Shown here piece by piece: positions 3,754 through 5,677 of a stretch of 5,677 nt of DNA. The position numbers and the translations under genes are program-made. Every line of letters begins with the position of its first letter. Within the stretch, counting starts at the first letter, position 1. The stretch lies in assembly GCA_946629475.1 (NCBI GenBank), contig CAMOXX010000175.1, forward strand, positions 1 to 5,677. Reading direction: 5' to 3'. Origin of the DNA: an uncultured Blautia sp. Lineage in GTDB: Bacteria; Bacillota; Clostridia; Lachnospirales; Lachnospiraceae. The notes under the pieces were generated by a model, which was not told the origin of the DNA, did not search any database, and worked only from the letters and a program-made list of their open reading frames with translations.

Positions 3754-5646
3754 ATGAAGGACTATATTGGTTTCTATCAGTATCTGAACAAACAGAATAT
3801 CAGAAAGCTGTCATTTGATGAAGGACAGAAGGATCTGGTATCCTTTGGTGATATGCTCAATGTCAGTTACCGGTTTCTGAACGCAGGTGATCTGTCACCT
3901 GAAGATGGGTTTTTGATCTTGCAGGCAGCTGCCTGTAAAGGGAAAAAATATACAGGTCATTTATTTATTAGTCAGGGATTTCTTTTGACGGACGCTGATG
4001 TTGACTGGATCTTTCAGGATTACGCCAGGTCAGATGGGGAAAAAGTACATGTTATAGAAGAGATGAAATCAAAAGTATATACGCTTCAGTATTCACTGGA
4101 AAATACAAATATAAAACGTTCTTCTGATTTGAGTGAGATGCAATATAGTTATTTTGATTTCCTGAGAAAACCTTTCACTGAACTAAGCCGCATGCTGGCC
4201 GACGCGAATGCTACAATTCTGGTGGTTGCCGGACATGGTAATGGAATGAACAGGAATGGCACCGGAAGTGTGTTTATTCTTCTTGCAGACGAGATGTCTG
4301 TTCGGCTAAGGGCTATGTTCTCTGCTGTCTTTCCGGGGGTATCAGTTCAGGATGCGGGTGGTTTTTCTGAACCAGGCGATAAAAAGTACTGTATCCCTGA
4401 TCATGTTTTTTTAAACTGTTCGGCGACACTGTTGTATGCATTTATCACCTATTCAGGAGATGATAAAACAGAAAAAACCGATATTTCTTTTGAAGATGAG
4501 GAGCTTTTTGGCCTTGGCATGATACCTGAAAGTGAGCCTGGCATTGCGGAAGAAGAGCATGATTGTAATGATGGCCCTGTTTCGATTGATGTGCTGGAAT
4601 TGAGTTCGCGTTCCTATCATTGCCTGTTACGTGCTGGTATCAATACAATAGAAGAACTTAGCAAAAAGAGTGATGATGATCTTAGGTGCATCAGGAATCT
4701 GGGTTTCAGGAATACTATGGAGATCAGGCAGAAGCTTTCAAAGTATTATGAAGACCATCCGCAGTTTATAGAGGCGTTTTCGAAAAAACAGCAGGCTAAG
4801 TCATATTATAACATGCTGGAAGAGCTGATCGGGCTGGAAGACGTAAAGAAGCAGGTCAAAAGAGTGTCTGCTTTTGCAAGGATGAGGAAAGCAATGGAAG
4901 ATACCGGCAATCAGCCTGAAATATCCATGAACATGGAGTTTCTGGGCAATCCCGGCACTGCAAAGACTACTGTAGCTCGGATTATAGCAGGTATATTTCA
5001 TGAGATTGGATTGCTTTCCAGCGCAGAGATAGTGGAAGTTGGCCGGGCGAATCTGATTGCGCAATATGAGGGGCAGACGGCTGACAAAGTGAAGGCTGTA
5101 TTTCAGAAAGCGAAGGGAAAGGTTCTGTTTATTGACGAGGCCTATTCTCTGGTCGAGCACTGGGAAGGGGCATTTGGTGATGAGGCGATCAGTACCATTG
5201 TCCAGGAGATGGAGAATAACAGGGAGAACACGGTCGTTATATTTGCAGGCTATCCGGACAAGATGAAAGAGTTCTTTGAAAGAAATCCGGGAATGAGGTC
5301 AAGAGTTCCTTTTCACATTCAATTTAAGGACTATTCAGCTGAAGAGATGGTGAAGATTTCAGAGCTTGAGATACAAAGGAGAGGATTTTCCATAGATTAC
5401 GAGGCAAGGGAAAAGCTTTTCTCTGTCTGCGAAATGGCAGTTGGCCGGCCTGACCTGGGGAATGGGCGTTTTTGCAGGAATCTGGCAGAAAGCGCTATTC
5501 TTAATTTTGCATCCAGGGTATATGGAGGCATAGATGTTCCGGAAGGCGTGCAGTATGTTTTGTCTGAAGAAGATATCATAATTCCATCCGGATTAGCTCC
5601 TTCTGAAAGAGATCGTTTAAGGATGATAGGGTTCAGAGCATCGTGA
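3754..5646 (+). CDS. AAA+ ATPase (CbbX/SpoVK type) with RNAP alpha-CTD-like domain and novel N-terminus, 630 aa
   Basis: The C-terminal half (about 350-610) is a AAA+ ATPase of the CbbX/SpoVK/EccA type, a group that forms hexameric rings remodelling protein partners. It shows Walker A GNPGTAKT (398-405; the usual second Gly is Ala, K404 intact), pore-loop-like YEGQTA (438-443), Walker B VLFIDEAYSL (457-466, D461 and E462), sensor 1 region VVIFAGYPDKM (494-504), arginine finger NPGMRSR (511-517) and sensor 2 GNGRFCRNL (569-577, R572). Catalytic residues are complete, so ATPase activity is expected. Residues about 275-330 resemble the RNA polymerase alpha C-terminal helix-hairpin-helix domain (IDVLELSSRSYHCLLRAGI, then RNLGFRNTMEI). 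Residues 1-270 match no family I know; they contain VVAGHGNG (157-164) and VFLNCSA (218-224). No membrane segment is seen. The 5' half is AT-rich (20 of 60 bases G+C at 4081-4140), unlike the first gene. Context suggests the phosphatase may act on it or on a shared partner. The ATPase call is firm; client and role are unknown. Confidence 0.9.
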   Translation: MKDYIGFYQYLNKQNIRKLSFDEGQKDLVSFGDMLNVSYRFLNAGDLSPEDGFLILQAAACKGKKYTGHLFISQGFLLTDADVDWIFQDYARSDGEKVHVIEEMKSKVYTLQYSLENTNIKRSSDLSEMQYSYFDFLRKPFTELSRMLADANATILVVAGHGNGMNRNGTGSVFILLADEMSVRLRAMFSAVFPGVSVQDAGGFSEPGDKKYCIPDHVFLNCSATLLYAFITYSGDDKTEKTDISFEDEELFGLGMIPESEPGIAEEEHDCNDGPVSIDVLELSSRSYHCLLRAGINTIEELSKKSDDDLRCIRNLGFRNTMEIRQKLSKYYEDHPQFIEAFSKKQQAKSYYNMLEELIGLEDVKKQVKRVSAFARMRKAMEDTGNQPEISMNMEFLGNPGTAKTTVARIIAGIFHEIGLLSSAEIVEVGRANLIAQYEGQTADKVKAVFQKAKGKVLFIDEAYSLVEHWEGAFGDEAISTIVQEMENNRENTVVIFAGYPDKMKEFFERNPGMRSRVPFHIQFKDYSAEEMVKISELEIQRRGFSIDYEAREKLFSVCEMAVGRPDLGNGRFCRNLAESAILNFASRVYGGIDVPEGVQYVLSEEDIIIPSGLAPSERDRLRMIGFRAS

Positions 5647-5677
5647 TTGCAGAGGTATACACTTTGGCATGCAGTGG
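5647..5677 (+). other. Short tail after the AAA+ gene, possible start of a further gene
   Basis: After the TGA at 5644-5646 there is no terminator hairpin before the window ends. AGAGG (5651-5655) looks like a ribosome binding site, with a TTG at 5664 (8 nt away) or an ATG at 5669 (13 nt away) as possible starts of a next co-transcribed gene. Too little sequence remains to judge. Confidence 0.2.

Overview
The window looks like an accessory region of a Gram-positive Clostridia genome, possibly Lachnospiraceae. The organism call is an inference. It rests on AGGAG/AGAGG-type ribosome binding sites, a strong sigma-A-type promoter with an extended -10, a Firmicutes-like RNA polymerase alpha-CTD-type domain, and a SpoVK/CbbX-type AAA+ ATPase. 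No tRNA, rRNA, CRISPR array, transposase or integrase is visible.

Layout: positions 1-320 hold no convincing gene but carry a good promoter (137-165). Three genes follow, all on the + strand. (1) 321-2585 encodes a 754-residue soluble protein of no family I recognise, with acidic Gly-rich linkers and a hexapeptide repeat. (2) 2739-3461 encodes a compact 240-residue PP2C-family Ser/Thr phosphatase with the metal-binding aspartates present. (3) 3754-5646 encodes a 630-residue protein with an unrecognised N-terminal region (about 1-270), a helix-hairpin-helix domain resembling the RNA polymerase alpha C-terminal domain (about 275-330), and a CbbX/SpoVK-like AAA+ ATPase (about 350-610).

The two gaps are unusual. 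The 153-bp gap between genes 1 and 2 has a hairpin at the stop codon and a 30/31-bp tandem repeat carrying two ATTGCAAT palindromes. The 292-bp gap before gene 3 is dense in small, partly mutually exclusive hairpins, with two U-runs and a sequence resembling the boxA-like motif of rRNA leaders. It looks like a transcribed regulatory leader, possibly driven by a TTGACA promoter inside the 3' end of gene 2.

Working model (inference): a phosphatase and an AAA+ remodelling ATPase act with a large scaffold- or effector-like protein in one accessory system regulated by phosphorylation. No kinase, toxin, nuclease or membrane component is visible, so partners may lie outside the window. Function (defence, secretion, stress response) cannot be assigned from this sequence.
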